Assembly: GCF_905220995.1 (NCBI RefSeq)
Contig: NZ_CAJNBJ010000001.1
Span: 1,426,001 to 1,490,000 of the forward strand
Direction of reading: 5' to 3'
Source of the DNA: Nitrospira defluvii
GTDB taxonomy: Bacteria; Nitrospirota; Nitrospiria; Nitrospirales; Nitrospiraceae
Length of the DNA stretch: 64,000 bases
Every line of letters starts with the position of its first letter. Position 1 is the first letter of the stretch. Made by a program: the position numbers and the translations under genes. A model generated the notes under the pieces. The model ran no database searches, was not told the origin of the DNA, and saw nothing but the letters and a program-made list of their open reading frames with translations. Below are positions 35,398-44,161 of this stretch, one piece after another.

Positions 35398-36954
35398 ATG
35401 ACAACGGCGGAACTTTTCACGTCATTGGGCTTATCGCAGGAACAGCCGGGAGGCTGTTTCTCCTCCACCGCATGGACCAGTGCGGCGGGGGCGGGATTTG
35501 TGGAGTCTCGGAATCCGTCGAATGGCGCGGTGTTGGGTCGTGTCTGCGCGTGTTCCGATGCAGACTACACCATACTCGTCGACGGCGTGTGCCAACGGCA
35601 GCTCTCCTGGCGGCAGGTGCCGGCTCCCAAGCGAGGCGAGGTGATTCGATTGATTGGGCAGGCGTTGAGGGAGCACAAAGACGCTCTGGGGACGCTGGTG
35701 TCGCTGGAAGTGGGCAAGATCAAAGCCGAGGGTGACGGTGAAGTGCAGGAGATGATCGACATGGCGGACTTTGCCGTGGGGCTCTCCCGCATGTTGTATG
35801 GGCAGACCATGCAATCGGAACGCCCTCGACATCGGATGTACGAACAATGGCATCCCTTGGGGGTCGTGGGGGTGATTACCGCGTTCAATTTTCCCGTTGC
35901 CGTCTGGGCCTGGAACGCATTCATCGCCGCCGTGGCCGGCAACACGGTACTGTGGAAACCCTCGCCGAAAGCGCCGCTCTGTGCTCTGGCCGTGCACCAT
36001 CTCTGCAACCGTGTGCTGGATGATGCCGGGCATCCCGGCGTCTTCGCGCTGCTCATCACGGATCGGAACGCCCTCGCAGATCGGATGGTTCGTGACGAGC
36101 GACTTCCCCTGATCTCATTTACCGGGTCTGTACCGGTGGGACGGCATGTGGCGGAAGTGGTCGGACATCGCCTGGGCCGCAGTCTGTTGGAATTGAGTGG
36201 GAACAATGCCGTGATTGTGGATGAGACGGCAGATCTAGAATTAGCCACCCGCGCGATTGTCTTCGGTGCGGTCGGGACAGCGGGGCAGCGCTGTACGAGT
36301 ACCAGACGGGTGATCGTACATGAGTCGCAATATGAGCAGTTGGTGTCTCGACTCCGTTTTGCCTATGCTCAGGTGACGATTGGCGATCCCCTGATGCCTG
36401 ATGTCTTGATGGGGCCGTTGATCGATGGTCACGCGGTGGCGAGGTATCAAGCGGCCTTGGATGCGGTGATTCAGGCTGGTGGGGAAATTCTTTACGGGGG
36501 GCATGTGTTGCCAGGCCCTGGACATTTTGTCCAGCCGACGATCGTGCGCGCTCAACACGATTGGGACATTGTTCAACAAGAAACGTTTGCGCCGATCCTC
36601 TATGTGATGACCTTTCAAACGCTGGATGAAGCTATCCACATGCAGAATGCGGTGCCGCAGGGGCTGTCGTCTGCCCTGTTTACCCAGCATCTTCGCCAGA
36701 GCGAGACCTTCTTGTCGGCCATGGGTAGTGACTGCGGAATCGCGAACATCAATATCGGTACGTCGGGAGCGGAAATTGGTGGGGCATTCGGCGGGGAGAA
36801 GGCCACTGGGGGCGGGCGCGAAGCGGGGTCTGATGCTTGGAAAGCGTATATGCGGCGGCAGACTACGACGATCAATTGGGGAACAGAGTTGCCGTTGGCG
36901 CAGGGCGTGAGGTTTGGGCGAGCGGAAGGAGGCGATGATGGAGCAATCCACTGA
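35398..36954 (+). CDS. Aldehyde dehydrogenase, ALDH7A1-type (aminoadipate semialdehyde)
   Basis: 518 aa. The catalytic Cys lies in GTAGQRCTSTRR and the general-base Glu in LLELSGNNAV; cofactor loop ITAFNFPVAVWAWN and FTGSVPVGRHVAEVV are present. The C-terminal run GGEKATGGGREAGSDAWK followed by AYMRRQTTTINWG is distinctive of the antiquitin (ALDH7) family, whose main substrate is 2-aminoadipate-6-semialdehyde. It would oxidise the product of the upstream enzyme to 2-aminoadipate using NAD+. Cytosolic. It overlaps the next gene by 17 bases. Confidence 0.9.
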   Translation: MTTAELFTSLGLSQEQPGGCFSSTAWTSAAGAGFVESRNPSNGAVLGRVCACSDADYTILVDGVCQRQLSWRQVPAPKRGEVIRLIGQALREHKDALGTLVSLEVGKIKAEGDGEVQEMIDMADFAVGLSRMLYGQTMQSERPRHRMYEQWHPLGVVGVITAFNFPVAVWAWNAFIAAVAGNTVLWKPSPKAPLCALAVHHLCNRVLDDAGHPGVFALLITDRNALADRMVRDERLPLISFTGSVPVGRHVAEVVGHRLGRSLLELSGNNAVIVDETADLELATRAIVFGAVGTAGQRCTSTRRVIVHESQYEQLVSRLRFAYAQVTIGDPLMPDVLMGPLIDGHAVARYQAALDAVIQAGGEILYGGHVLPGPGHFVQPTIVRAQHDWDIVQQETFAPILYVMTFQTLDEAIHMQNAVPQGLSSALFTQHLRQSETFLSAMGSDCGIANINIGTSGAEIGGAFGGEKATGGGREAGSDAWKAYMRRQTTTINWGTELPLAQGVRFGRAEGGDDGAIH

Positions 36955-37531
36955 ACTCGATGCCGTCCTGGCTCGAATGACCGCTGACTTTCTGGCACAT
37001 AACAGTGCGGCTGAACTGCTTCGTCAGGCGCTGGATGAGATCGGGATCGGGTTTGTGCCGGTCATGGATCACGTGACCATCAGAACGACGGATATTGACC
37101 GTCGAGCGGAGGAGTTCGTTGGGCTGGGGTATGGGTATGATGAAACGATTCGCTATGAGGATTGGTACGCCAAGGTGTACAGGAAGGTTGGGTATCCGGC
37201 GCTTTTCGTCGATCAGGCTTATCCCGACGACCGCGGGAAAACCAGTATCATTCCTCGCTGGGTTGAAAAGTTCGGTGATCGAGTGTGGCACCATGTGGCG
37301 GTACGGGTCGAAGACATCGAGCATGCCATTCTCAAGTTGAAAGCGAGGGGCGTCGTCTTTTCAGGGGAGATTGTTGGTGCGCCTGGAGGCCCACTGAGGC
37401 AGATTTTTACGGCACCCGAGATGGTCGATGGCCAGCCCTTCTCAGTGCTGGAATTGGCCGAGCGGCATCAGGGGTATCAGGGGTTTCTTCCTCCGCAAGC
37501 GGACAGTTTGATGCGGTCTACCGTGCGTTGA
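36938..37531 (+). CDS. VOC-superfamily dioxygenase-like protein
   Basis: 197 aa. ATG 36938 follows an AAGGAGG site at 36926-36932; a second ATG is one codon earlier. It has a vicinal-oxygen-chelate layout with metal-ligand candidates in DHVTIRT, WHHVAVRV and FSVLELAER (His, His, Glu). Related VOC enzymes include glyoxalases, 4-hydroxyphenylpyruvate dioxygenase and the 2-oxoadipate dioxygenase HglS, which acts later in lysine catabolism; the operon makes an oxoadipate-related role attractive but unproven. It is shorter than HglS, and residues 15-40 are helical and unassigned. Confidence 0.68.
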   Translation: MEQSTELDAVLARMTADFLAHNSAAELLRQALDEIGIGFVPVMDHVTIRTTDIDRRAEEFVGLGYGYDETIRYEDWYAKVYRKVGYPALFVDQAYPDDRGKTSIIPRWVEKFGDRVWHHVAVRVEDIEHAILKLKARGVVFSGEIVGAPGGPLRQIFTAPEMVDGQPFSVLELAERHQGYQGFLPPQADSLMRSTVR

Positions 37532-37698
37532 CCCCCTTGGTCAGAGCCTTCCTTTCTTCCCACCAGTGTGTTGCAACGGGCGTGTGGTTGCTGCACGTTG
37601 AGTCTCGACCGATTCCGCGAATGTGCGTACAATGCTCCCCTTAGCTGAATCGAGGTGATCGGTTCGTTTTGCTGCGAACTACACAGGAGGTCATTGAT

Positions 37699-38769
37699 AT
37701 GGTGCGAGTTGCCTTGCCGCTTCGAGCAATCACAATGCTGGTAGCTATCAGTGCGTTTGGAGGCGGTGACGGCCTCGTGCAGGCCTCGCCTTCCGGCCAT
37801 GCTCCTCATGGCACGGTGACAATTGATGGCGTGACCGTCCCCGATATTGGTCCGCTGCCTGCCGTCGTTCCGGTTCCTTCCTCCAATCTGAATTATGCGG
37901 CGAAGATCGAGCTTGGGAAACAATTGTATTTCGATGGGCGTCTTTCCAAGAATAACGCCATTTCCTGCGCCTTCTGTCACAATCCGGGAACCGGCTTTGC
38001 GGATTCTCGGCAGACATCAATCGGAGTCGGTGGTGGGATTGGGGGGCGCCAGTCGCCGACGGTCTACAATACGGCATTCAACCATGTGCAGTTCTGGGAT
38101 GGGCGGGCGCGCTCCTTGGAAGAACAAGCTATCGGGCCGATTCATAACCCTGTCGAGATGGCCGAAACGCACGAACACGTGGTGGCCAAATTGGGCAAGA
38201 TCAAGGGCTATCAACAGCGATTTCGAGCCGTCTTTGGCACGGATGTGAATTTGCAGGGCATCGCTGAAGCCATCGCAGCCTATGAACGCACGGTCCTTTC
38301 GACGAACTCAGCCTTCGACAAATACATGATGGGGGATCAGAAGGCGATGGACGAGGCGGCTGCTCGAGGTCTTGCGCTTTTTAAGGGAAAGGCTCGCTGC
38401 ATCCTGTGCCACAATGGGCCAAATTTGACCGATAATCAGTTCCACAATCTTGGCGTGCCCCAGGTCGGGCCGATGAAAGAAGACCTCGGCCGGTACAATG
38501 TCACTCGGGCGGAAAAAGACAAAGGCGCGTTTAAGACACCCACGCTGCGCAGCATTACGGAAACGTCCCCATACATGCACGACGGTGCGTTTAAGACGCT
38601 GGAGGAAGTGGTTGAATTTATGGATCAGGGCGGAGGGAGCAATCCCCATCTGAGTTCGCTGGTGCAACCCCTGCATTTGACGACAGAAGAAAAGGCCGAT
38701 CTTGTGGCATTTTTGAAAGCGCTGACGGGGGAACCGCTCAAGTTCTCCATGCCGCAGTTGCCAAAATAA
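37699..38769 (+). CDS. Di-heme cytochrome c peroxidase (MauG/CcpA-like)
   Basis: 356 aa with a signal peptide and two CXXCH sites: CAFCHNPGTGFAD (first heme) and CILCHNGPNLTD (second heme). The sequence ELGKQLYFDGRLSKNNAISC before heme 1 and LRSITETSPYMHDGAFKTLEEVVEF near the end are family signatures. Periplasmic; such proteins reduce H2O2 with electrons from c-type cytochromes. ATG 37699 has an AGGAGG site at 37685-37690. It precedes the DUF1264 pair by 111 bases, and a monoheme cytochrome follows that pair. Confidence 0.93.
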   Translation: MVRVALPLRAITMLVAISAFGGGDGLVQASPSGHAPHGTVTIDGVTVPDIGPLPAVVPVPSSNLNYAAKIELGKQLYFDGRLSKNNAISCAFCHNPGTGFADSRQTSIGVGGGIGGRQSPTVYNTAFNHVQFWDGRARSLEEQAIGPIHNPVEMAETHEHVVAKLGKIKGYQQRFRAVFGTDVNLQGIAEAIAAYERTVLSTNSAFDKYMMGDQKAMDEAAARGLALFKGKARCILCHNGPNLTDNQFHNLGVPQVGPMKEDLGRYNVTRAEKDKGAFKTPTLRSITETSPYMHDGAFKTLEEVVEFMDQGGGSNPHLSSLVQPLHLTTEEKADLVAFLKALTGEPLKFSMPQLPK

Positions 38770-38880
38770 GTTGTGAATCCTTTTGAATGGCCATGACTCT
38801 CACGGCCAGATGCGTATGACGGATTGGTCTGTTCATGCGTCACATCGGTGCATTCCAACCCCAACCAGAGGAGGCCTCAT

Positions 38881-39387
38881 ATGTTTCGACATCTTTGCGT
38901 GCTTGGTGCGGGCACGCTGGCGCTGGCCATCGGTGGGCCCGTATTGGCGGCTGATATGAAGCCGGGTCCGGCCGACGGATTCGACATTCACGTGATGGCG
39001 CCGCATAAAATGGAAGACGGCTCGGTGGCCGGCCCGTTCCATCACTACTGTAAGGCCATCAAGCCTGAAGTCCTGCAGTGTCTGTTGTTTGAATCGACGG
39101 ACCCGAATGCGGTGCTGACGGATGTGGAGTATTTTGTGGCGAAGCCCGTGTCTCGATCGGCGGTGCCGCTCGATGTATGGAATAAATTTTATCATGATCA
39201 TGAAGTGGAAATTGCCACCGGTCGGGTTCAGGTATTGGATATGCCTGATGCGCAGGCTAAGGAAGTTGCGGCCGCCGCAGCCAAGACGGACGGCATCATT
39301 TTTCATTTGTGGCCGAAAGGCGCCAAAGCTCCGGATGGATCGGTCGGGCATCCGACCTCTGTGGGACACAAGCCGAGGACGGAGTAA
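38881..39387 (+). CDS. Exported DUF1264 (OBAP-like) protein 1
   Basis: 168 aa with a signal peptide (LCVLGAGTLALAIGGPVLAAD) and AGAGGAGG upstream. The core matches DUF1264: HHYCKAIKPEVLQCLLFESTD, LTDVEYFVAKPVS, WNKFYHDHEVEIATGRVQ and GIIFHLWP. DUF1264 is best known from plant and fungal oil-body-associated proteins and has no established activity. The bacterial copy is periplasmic by prediction. Its neighbour 51 bases downstream is a paralogue. Confidence 0.83.
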   Translation: MFRHLCVLGAGTLALAIGGPVLAADMKPGPADGFDIHVMAPHKMEDGSVAGPFHHYCKAIKPEVLQCLLFESTDPNAVLTDVEYFVAKPVSRSAVPLDVWNKFYHDHEVEIATGRVQVLDMPDAQAKEVAAAAAKTDGIIFHLWPKGAKAPDGSVGHPTSVGHKPRTE

Positions 39388-39438
39388 CGCTGTCGTTCAC
39401 CAATGACTGATTCTTAGCCCCAGAGTAAGGAGGCCTTT

Positions 39439-39990
39439 ATGCGAAGTGCGATTGCGATGATTGGGTTGTGCGCGGCTGTATTGACGGCGGCTGGTTGTGC
39501 GGAAACGTCGCACGAGATGAAAACTGCCTCTACTGCAGCTCCGGCTGCAGCGGCGAAGGCCATGCCGACTCCGGCGCAGGGCTATACTATTCACGTGATG
39601 GCGCCTCATAAGTTTGAAGACGGGTCGGTCCATGGGCCGTATCATCATTACTGCAAGCCAATTTCTCCAGAGGTGCTGCAATGTCTGCTGTTCGAATCAA
39701 CCGATTCGAACGCATTGCTGACGGACATCGAATATTTCGTCGCTAAGTCGGTTTCCCGAGCTCATGTCCCGTTGGAGACATGGAATAAGTATTACCATGA
39801 TCATGAGGTAGAGATCGCGACGGGGCGGGTTCAGATTCTCGACATGCCCGAGGCGCAAGCGAAGGAAGTCGCAGCGGTTGCGGCTAAGACAGATGGGATC
39901 ATTTTCCACCTCTGGCCTGACGGGGCGAAGGCGCCGAATGGTGAGGTGGGGCACCCGCAGTCGGTTGGCCACAAGCATCGAACTGAGTAA
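39439..39990 (+). CDS. DUF1264 (OBAP-like) lipoprotein, paralogue 2
   Basis: 183 aa. A lipoprotein signal ends at LTAAGC (Cys about 18), followed by an Ala/Pro linker and the same core as the gene upstream (MAPHKFEDGSVHGPYHHYC, LQCLLFESTDSNALLTDIEYF, NKYYHDHEVEIATGRVQILD). The two cores are nearly co-linear and very similar, so tandem duplication with change of anchoring (soluble versus lipid-anchored) is likely. It is closed by the terminator at 40006. Confidence 0.85.
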   Translation: MRSAIAMIGLCAAVLTAAGCAETSHEMKTASTAAPAAAAKAMPTPAQGYTIHVMAPHKFEDGSVHGPYHHYCKPISPEVLQCLLFESTDSNALLTDIEYFVAKSVSRAHVPLETWNKYYHDHEVEIATGRVQILDMPEAQAKEVAAVAAKTDGIIFHLWPDGAKAPNGEVGHPQSVGHKHRTE

Positions 39991-40005
39991 TCGAACGAGT
40001 CAATG

Positions 40006-40056
40006 GGCACAGGCGGAGAGGCCGAAGACGGTCGCCTCTCCGCCTGTGCCATTTTT
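40006..40056 (+). terminator. Strong rho-independent terminator
   Basis: A perfect 17-bp stem (GGCACAGGCGGAGAGGC at 40006-40022, its complement at 40034-40050), an 11-base loop and ATTTTT. It ends the DUF1264 unit; the next gene starts only 19 bases beyond, so that gene either needs read-through or its own promoter inside this stretch. Confidence 0.92.
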
Positions 40057-40074
40057 AATAGGGACGGGGATGCC

Positions 40075-40524
40075 ATGATGCGATTTGGACTGGTGTGTAT
40101 GACCGCGGGAGTTCTAGGTGGCCTTACTGGTATCGGTTGGTCTGCAGATTCTGAGGTCCTGCGACCTCGTGTGCCGATGGATCAGATGGAGTCCGCTCGC
40201 GCCGTGACCAATCCCTTCCCTGTGAACCCTGATATGCTTCAGAAGGGCAAAGTGCTGTTTGAAGGGAAAGCATTCTGCCGGGCCTGCCACGGGGCAGATG
40301 GAAAGGGGTTGGGGATGGATTTGGACTATTCCACTTTTAAAGGGCCGCTCCCGAGGAACTTTACCGATAAGATGTGGCAGCAGGCGAGGACGGATGGTGA
40401 ATTGTTTTGGATTTTGAAGAATGGAAGTCCCGGTACCGACATGGCGTCCTTCATTCCGTTGATCTTGACCGAAGAGGAAGCCTGGCAGGTTCTGATGTAT
40501 GTTCGATCGTTTGGTAGGCAATGA
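40075..40524 (+). CDS. Monoheme c-type cytochrome
   Basis: 149 aa with a signal peptide (FGLVCMTAGVLGGLTGIGWSAD) and one CRACHGADGKGLG heme site. The downstream PRNFTDKMWQQARTDGELFWILKNGSPGTDMASF motif supplies the axial Met and is typical of class I cytochromes that act as small periplasmic electron carriers or parts of oxidases. ATG 40075 is preceded by GGGACGGGG; ATG 40078 is equivalent. It follows the DUF1264 pair, and a PilZ-like gene converges on it. Confidence 0.88.
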   Translation: MMRFGLVCMTAGVLGGLTGIGWSADSEVLRPRVPMDQMESARAVTNPFPVNPDMLQKGKVLFEGKAFCRACHGADGKGLGMDLDYSTFKGPLPRNFTDKMWQQARTDGELFWILKNGSPGTDMASFIPLILTEEEAWQVLMYVRSFGRQ

Positions 40525-40571
40525 GCTGTAGGCCTGGCACTTCTGTGGCGGTCTTATGGGGAAGATGGGAA

Positions 40572-40946
40572 TCAAAGACGGTGGGGAGATAAGAACCGCC
40601 TGAGACGACTGCGATCTTCAGCGGGAACCCGCAGGAACTCAATGCCGAAGCAATGCTCGCGAACCCAGCGAATGGCCGCGAGTTCAATGACCAGGGCACG
40701 AACATGGTCAGGCAGCAGCAGGCGTGCGGTGACGTAACTGCCTTCCAGGACCCTACGCTCACACTCGATCAGGCACCCTGTCTCCGACAGGTTGTGGATC
40801 AATCCCTCTCCAATAAACGGGGCGCCGGCGAACATGATCGGACAGCTCATTTTCAGGCGATCGTGGGATCGCTGAAAGGTAAGGGCAGTTGTTGCCGCGA
40901 GGGGGTGGCTTTGTGACTTGAGTAATGATGACGAATCTGAGCGCAT
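40572..40946 (-). CDS. PilZ-like domain protein
   Basis: About 124 aa from the ATG at 40946; earlier starts up to 41039 add a Cys/Pro-rich stretch of doubtful nature. The second half looks like a PilZ barrel: GLIHNLSETGCLIECERRVLEGSYVTARLLLP, then IRWVREHCFGIEFLR. The usual c-di-GMP-binding RxxxR site would be near FQRSHDRLKM, of which only RSHDR is suggestive. It may bind c-di-GMP or be a non-binding PilZ. Confidence 0.6.
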   Translation of the reverse strand: MRSDSSSLLKSQSHPLAATTALTFQRSHDRLKMSCPIMFAGAPFIGEGLIHNLSETGCLIECERRVLEGSYVTARLLLPDHVRALVIELAAIRWVREHCFGIEFLRVPAEDRSRLRRFLSPHRL

Positions 40947-41490
40947 GAGTTGCAGTGTACGGCGTGGAAAGACAAAACAACATCCCTGCCTTGGAGGGGA
41001 GTGTGTCGAGCAGGTGGGGTCGCTCCTTGGGGGCATCAACTGCTGCTGGCGTGGTCCTCAGGGAGCGTCCTCGGGTGGAAGCGTAGAGTCGATGGTGACA
41101 GGACCGGTATTGCCAGGGGAACCGGCTGCATCATGCCAGATGCAGTTTCGCAACCCGCGACGCGCGGATCGGCGCATGAGTCCAATGCAGCGGGGGCAAG
41201 TGAGAGAGGCGCACGACTCTATCGGAAGCGGAGGGCGACCACGAATATCAGGAGCGCTCATGTCCGGACCTGTCTATTGTCGGGCATATCCCTTTGGCGA
41301 CACGTTCGTCGGAAGAGCCGCATAGGTGTAGATCGCACTTCGCCGCGTTTGCCTCAGACGCAACACTCGGGCTCGATTGGGATGAGTCGCAATTCAAAAC
41401 GCCTACAGCGGGACTGGAGCGCACGCTCCTCTTGGCTGCCCGAAACGGTGTGCCGGTTGAACCGGTTTACGGCTGGTGTGTGAGTGTTCG

Positions 41491-41568
41491 TCACTCCTGC
41501 CACCACACCAAACGGATTAGATAAATTCCCGCCACATAGGTTCCTGCGATGAAGATTGCCCAGAGCAT
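41491..41568 (-). CDS. 25-aa single-span membrane miniprotein
   Basis: The frame reads MLWAIFIAGTYVAGIYLI then RLVWWQE and stop: one membrane helix and a short polar end. A GGGAGGA ribosome site sits eight bases before the ATG, better than most of its neighbours. Proteins of this size are commonly small regulators or accessory subunits of membrane complexes. No relatives can be named by eye. Confidence 0.45.
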   Translation of the reverse strand: MLWAIFIAGTYVAGIYLIRLVWWQE

Positions 41569-41960
41569 GATGTGATCCTCCCACTTGCACTGAAATGATG
41601 GTTGCATCGGATGACGTATTGTTTCCTGCAAGAAGCAACTCGCATACCACTGAAGCCATTCTGCCCATCTGGTGAGGATGCGACAATTTCTTTGAGTTGC
41701 AAGGCAACGTATTTGCCTTCCCGGCTGTACTTCACTCGGAGTGTGCTGGGGGTGTATCCGATTCGATAAAAACGAATCGATTTGGATAAAGTTGCAGAGT
41801 CTGAATGTGATCCGTGGGGGAAATACTATGGAGCTCAATCGAGGTGTTAGGTGAGGAAGGCTTTGGCGCTGTCCGTTGCTGCGACATGCGTTGACGGTTG
41901 TTCGTCAAGCGGCACGGTCCTGTGTAAGACCGTCTCTCTAAGGCGCAATGGAAATCAGGC

Positions 41961-42053
41961 TCAATGCGCGAGCAGGAGAGAGCCCAACAATGCGACGAGT
42001 ACCATGAGCAAGGACATGAATAGACTAAGTGCGGCCGGAAGATCCCTTTTCAT
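41961..42053 (-). CDS. 30-aa single-span membrane miniprotein
   Basis: Starts MKRDLPAALSLFMSLLMVLV and continues ALLGSLLLAH before a stop: a short basic N-terminus and one hydrophobic helix. The nearest purine-rich site (GAGGG) is about 13 bases upstream, so the ribosome site is weak. It lies between two other small minus-strand frames. Confidence 0.35.
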   Translation of the reverse strand: MKRDLPAALSLFMSLLMVLVALLGSLLLAH

Positions 42054-42111
42054 CGTGTGAACATGCCCTCAGGGGCTATCTTCTCCGTGCTCATGCGGTG
42101 GCAGATTAGGA

Positions 42112-42267
42112 TTACTTCTGTGCGTCGTGCGACCGGGAGGTACTCAGCCGTCGTTCGACAGCGAGGGCAGCAGCAGTGATGGCATAGCTGCACTCTTCGC
42201 AGGAGAAGAAGCCTCCTGTGGGGATTAAGCTGTGATGTCTGCAGCGGGGACAGTCATAAATTTTCAT
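42112..42267 (-). CDS. 51-aa zinc-ribbon protein
   Basis: MKIYDCPRCRHHSLIPTGGF, then FSCEECSYAI and an Ala/Arg-rich tail. CPRC and CEEC spaced by 13 residues make a clean zinc ribbon. A GGAGC site precedes the ATG. Short zinc ribbons often bind nucleic acid or a protein partner; the function cannot be given. Codon use is ordinary. Confidence 0.6.
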   Translation of the reverse strand: MKIYDCPRCRHHSLIPTGGFFSCEECSYAITAAALAVERRLSTSRSHDAQK

Positions 42268-43279
42268 TGCCAAGCTCCTGCATTAGTGACTGATCTTCGG
42301 CGATTGATGAGGTTGAGTCGACGACTCTCGGAATTTGCATGCGTAACTGGGTGATCTTGCAAAGAGAGCGAGCGGGTAACCAATTGTGAAGAGGGGCTAG
42401 TCCGTACATCGTTGCGAACTTCGCAGTTGACGCAGCCCAACGACCTTTTCGCTGATAAACTCGATGGACTGGTCGGGCGCAGGATGCCTTTCGCATCGTG
42501 GACATTTCACGGATCATCCTTCCGATCTGCGTCGGCTTGCACGAAGCCACAGGAGGGAGGCGGGTGAAGTGGGATATGCCACTCCACTCGCTCCGTCCTG
42601 CGGGTCCATTCACGCTGTTCCCGGACTGATGGGTAAGGTCAGTGCCGTAACGCCGTCTCGCGAGGGACATAAACGAACTGTTCAGTTCCTGGTCGCGTAG
42701 AGGGCGGAACAGGGTGAATTCATGCATATGATATGAATTCTCAAAATCAGTATGCCTATCATTCGAGATCCTGGGAATGTTCACTTTCCTGAAGTTGAAA
42801 GAATTGGGAAAGTTCTGACCAAGGCGATCGGCAGTCCCTGCCGATGCTGGCCGGTGTTGAAGGAAGGGCGAACGCCCAGGTAGAAAATAGGGCGGGCGTT
42901 TCGACGGAAGGATTTAGGAATTCGAAAGCCGACGGTAAATCGTGCTCCCCTGGAGACTATATGACCTTGCTGGCTTCGAGAGCGATTGCCCTGGATAGGA
43001 GTGACAGAATGATTGATTATTGGCCCACAACAACGGTGAACCGATGTGGGAACGGTATCTTGGAAAGATGTTCACTCGAGCTTTCGCTAGCCAAAAGTTC
43101 CATTTATTCGAAGCCAACCTGATTTTGGGGTCACCATGCCATGCGGATGCCGAATGAGAATCGCCGCTGGGACGATGTGCTGGATGGAGAGTTTGAGAGA
43201 GTTTGGCACCAACGGTGGAAATGAAGGGGATTCGGCTGGGCGAGAATCGCAAGCACTTAAAAAGGTGAAAGGAAAAAAA

Positions 43280-43355
<76 letters not shown>

Positions 43356-43404
43356 CACCGGTGTGCACTATGTGTATCGAACTCGATGTGCCTGACGGAG
43401 CGAT

Positions 43405-43481
43405 TGGTGCGCCTGACAGGATTTGAACCTGTGGCCCTCAGCTCCGGAGGCTGATGCTCTATCCAGCTGAGCTACAGGCGC
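43405..43481 (-). tRNA. tRNA-Arg (anticodon CCG)
   Basis: Cloverleaf on the minus strand with acceptor stem GCGCCTG/CAGGCGC, D arm GCTC...GAGC, anticodon CCG in the loop of CAGCC...GGCTG-type stem, T loop GGTTCAAATCC and encoded CCA. It lies 49 bases upstream of tRNA-Lys in transcription order; the two could share a transcript. Confidence 0.96.
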
Positions 43482-43547
43482 CCCTGTCGATCAGACCAGG
43501 CACATTAGCATAGCGTTTCTGTGTCTGTCTAGGGAGTTGTCAGGGGC

Positions 43548-44156
43548 TTAGAGGAATCCGTATGGCAGGAGGAGTTCGTCGCCAGCTTGGAGATGATTCT
43601 GGCCTACTGCAGATAAGGCGGCCGCTTCATTCTCGGCCAATCGGACCGACTCTGCCTGGAGGCTAGGCGAGAGGCGGATAAGGGGAACGGCAGTTTGAAC
43701 GGTGCAGGCGCCCTCAACCATTCCGTTGGACTCAGTTGGAATTCCCATGGTGCGACATGTGATCGGGCGAAATGCATAGACGTGGCAAGTGCCATTTTCT
43801 CCGAGGGCGGGACAGGGTAGGTGTGCGAACTGCTCGACCATCGCATCGATGGTCGTATCGGCCCATGCATCGAGGCAGGGTGTTGAGCGGAGCCTTGGGT
43901 AACTCGCTTCGATCACGCCGATCTGATGCGTCGCGCGCGCGACGATGGCCTCTCGTTGCGCGGGGGGCAGGGTGTTGAGACCAAGCCGCAACTCTTGGGC
44001 GTCAAGGCGGGTGATGGGGAAGATGCCGACACAGCAGTTACAACAGCCGCGGCCGCACGGAATAGCCTCGAGAAGCGAGGCGCGCGCGCGACGGAACCAG
44101 CCAGACGCTTCTTCGAATATGGAGAGGCGGAGTGGGGAGGCCGGATCCGTCCCCAT
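43548..44156 (-). CDS. YkgJ-family cysteine-cluster protein 2
   Basis: 202 aa. The cluster CGRGCCNCCVGIFPIT near residue 34, plus CPALGENGTCHVYAFRPITCRTMG, marks the YkgJ family. Compared with the copy at 30148 it is shorter and has an additional Cys in the first cluster. It starts five bases after the stop of the upstream hypothetical gene, so both belong to one operon. Metal or Fe-S binding is expected, but the reaction is unknown. Confidence 0.78.
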   Translation of the reverse strand: MGTDPASPLRLSIFEEASGWFRRARASLLEAIPCGRGCCNCCVGIFPITRLDAQELRLGLNTLPPAQREAIVARATHQIGVIEASYPRLRSTPCLDAWADTTIDAMVEQFAHLPCPALGENGTCHVYAFRPITCRTMGIPTESNGMVEGACTVQTAVPLIRLSPSLQAESVRLAENEAAALSAVGQNHLQAGDELLLPYGFL

Positions 44157-44161
44157 AAGCC

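Larger units (their letters stand above)
40947..43279. other. 2.3-kb low-coding region with tiny genes
   Basis: No gene over 60 aa with believable composition is seen here. The longer open frames are rich in Arg, Ser, His and Trp, as expected of untranslated GC-rich DNA. Local AT content is higher than in the flanks around 41570-41780 and 42690-42780. There is an AT-rich imperfect palindrome (GAATTCAT to ATGAATTC) at about 42717-42738. Three tiny minus-strand frames with good features are listed separately. No transposase, att site or tandem repeat was found. Confidence 0.6.

Noticed and set aside
41058-41261. Minus-strand 67-aa frame with a CPRC pair
   Set aside because: The rest of the frame lacks a second CXXC pair and has a Pro/Arg-biased composition; no convincing ribosome site. 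A decayed zinc ribbon is possible but not supported.
40950-41483. 177-aa plus-strand open frame
   Set aside because: Arg/Ser/Trp-rich, no motif, no ribosome site; a chance frame antisense to the PilZ-like gene's upstream region.
42254-42784. 176-aa minus-strand open frame
   Set aside because: Composition (Arg, Ser, His, Met rich) looks like untranslated DNA, it overlaps the start of the better zinc-ribbon frame, and no motif is seen.
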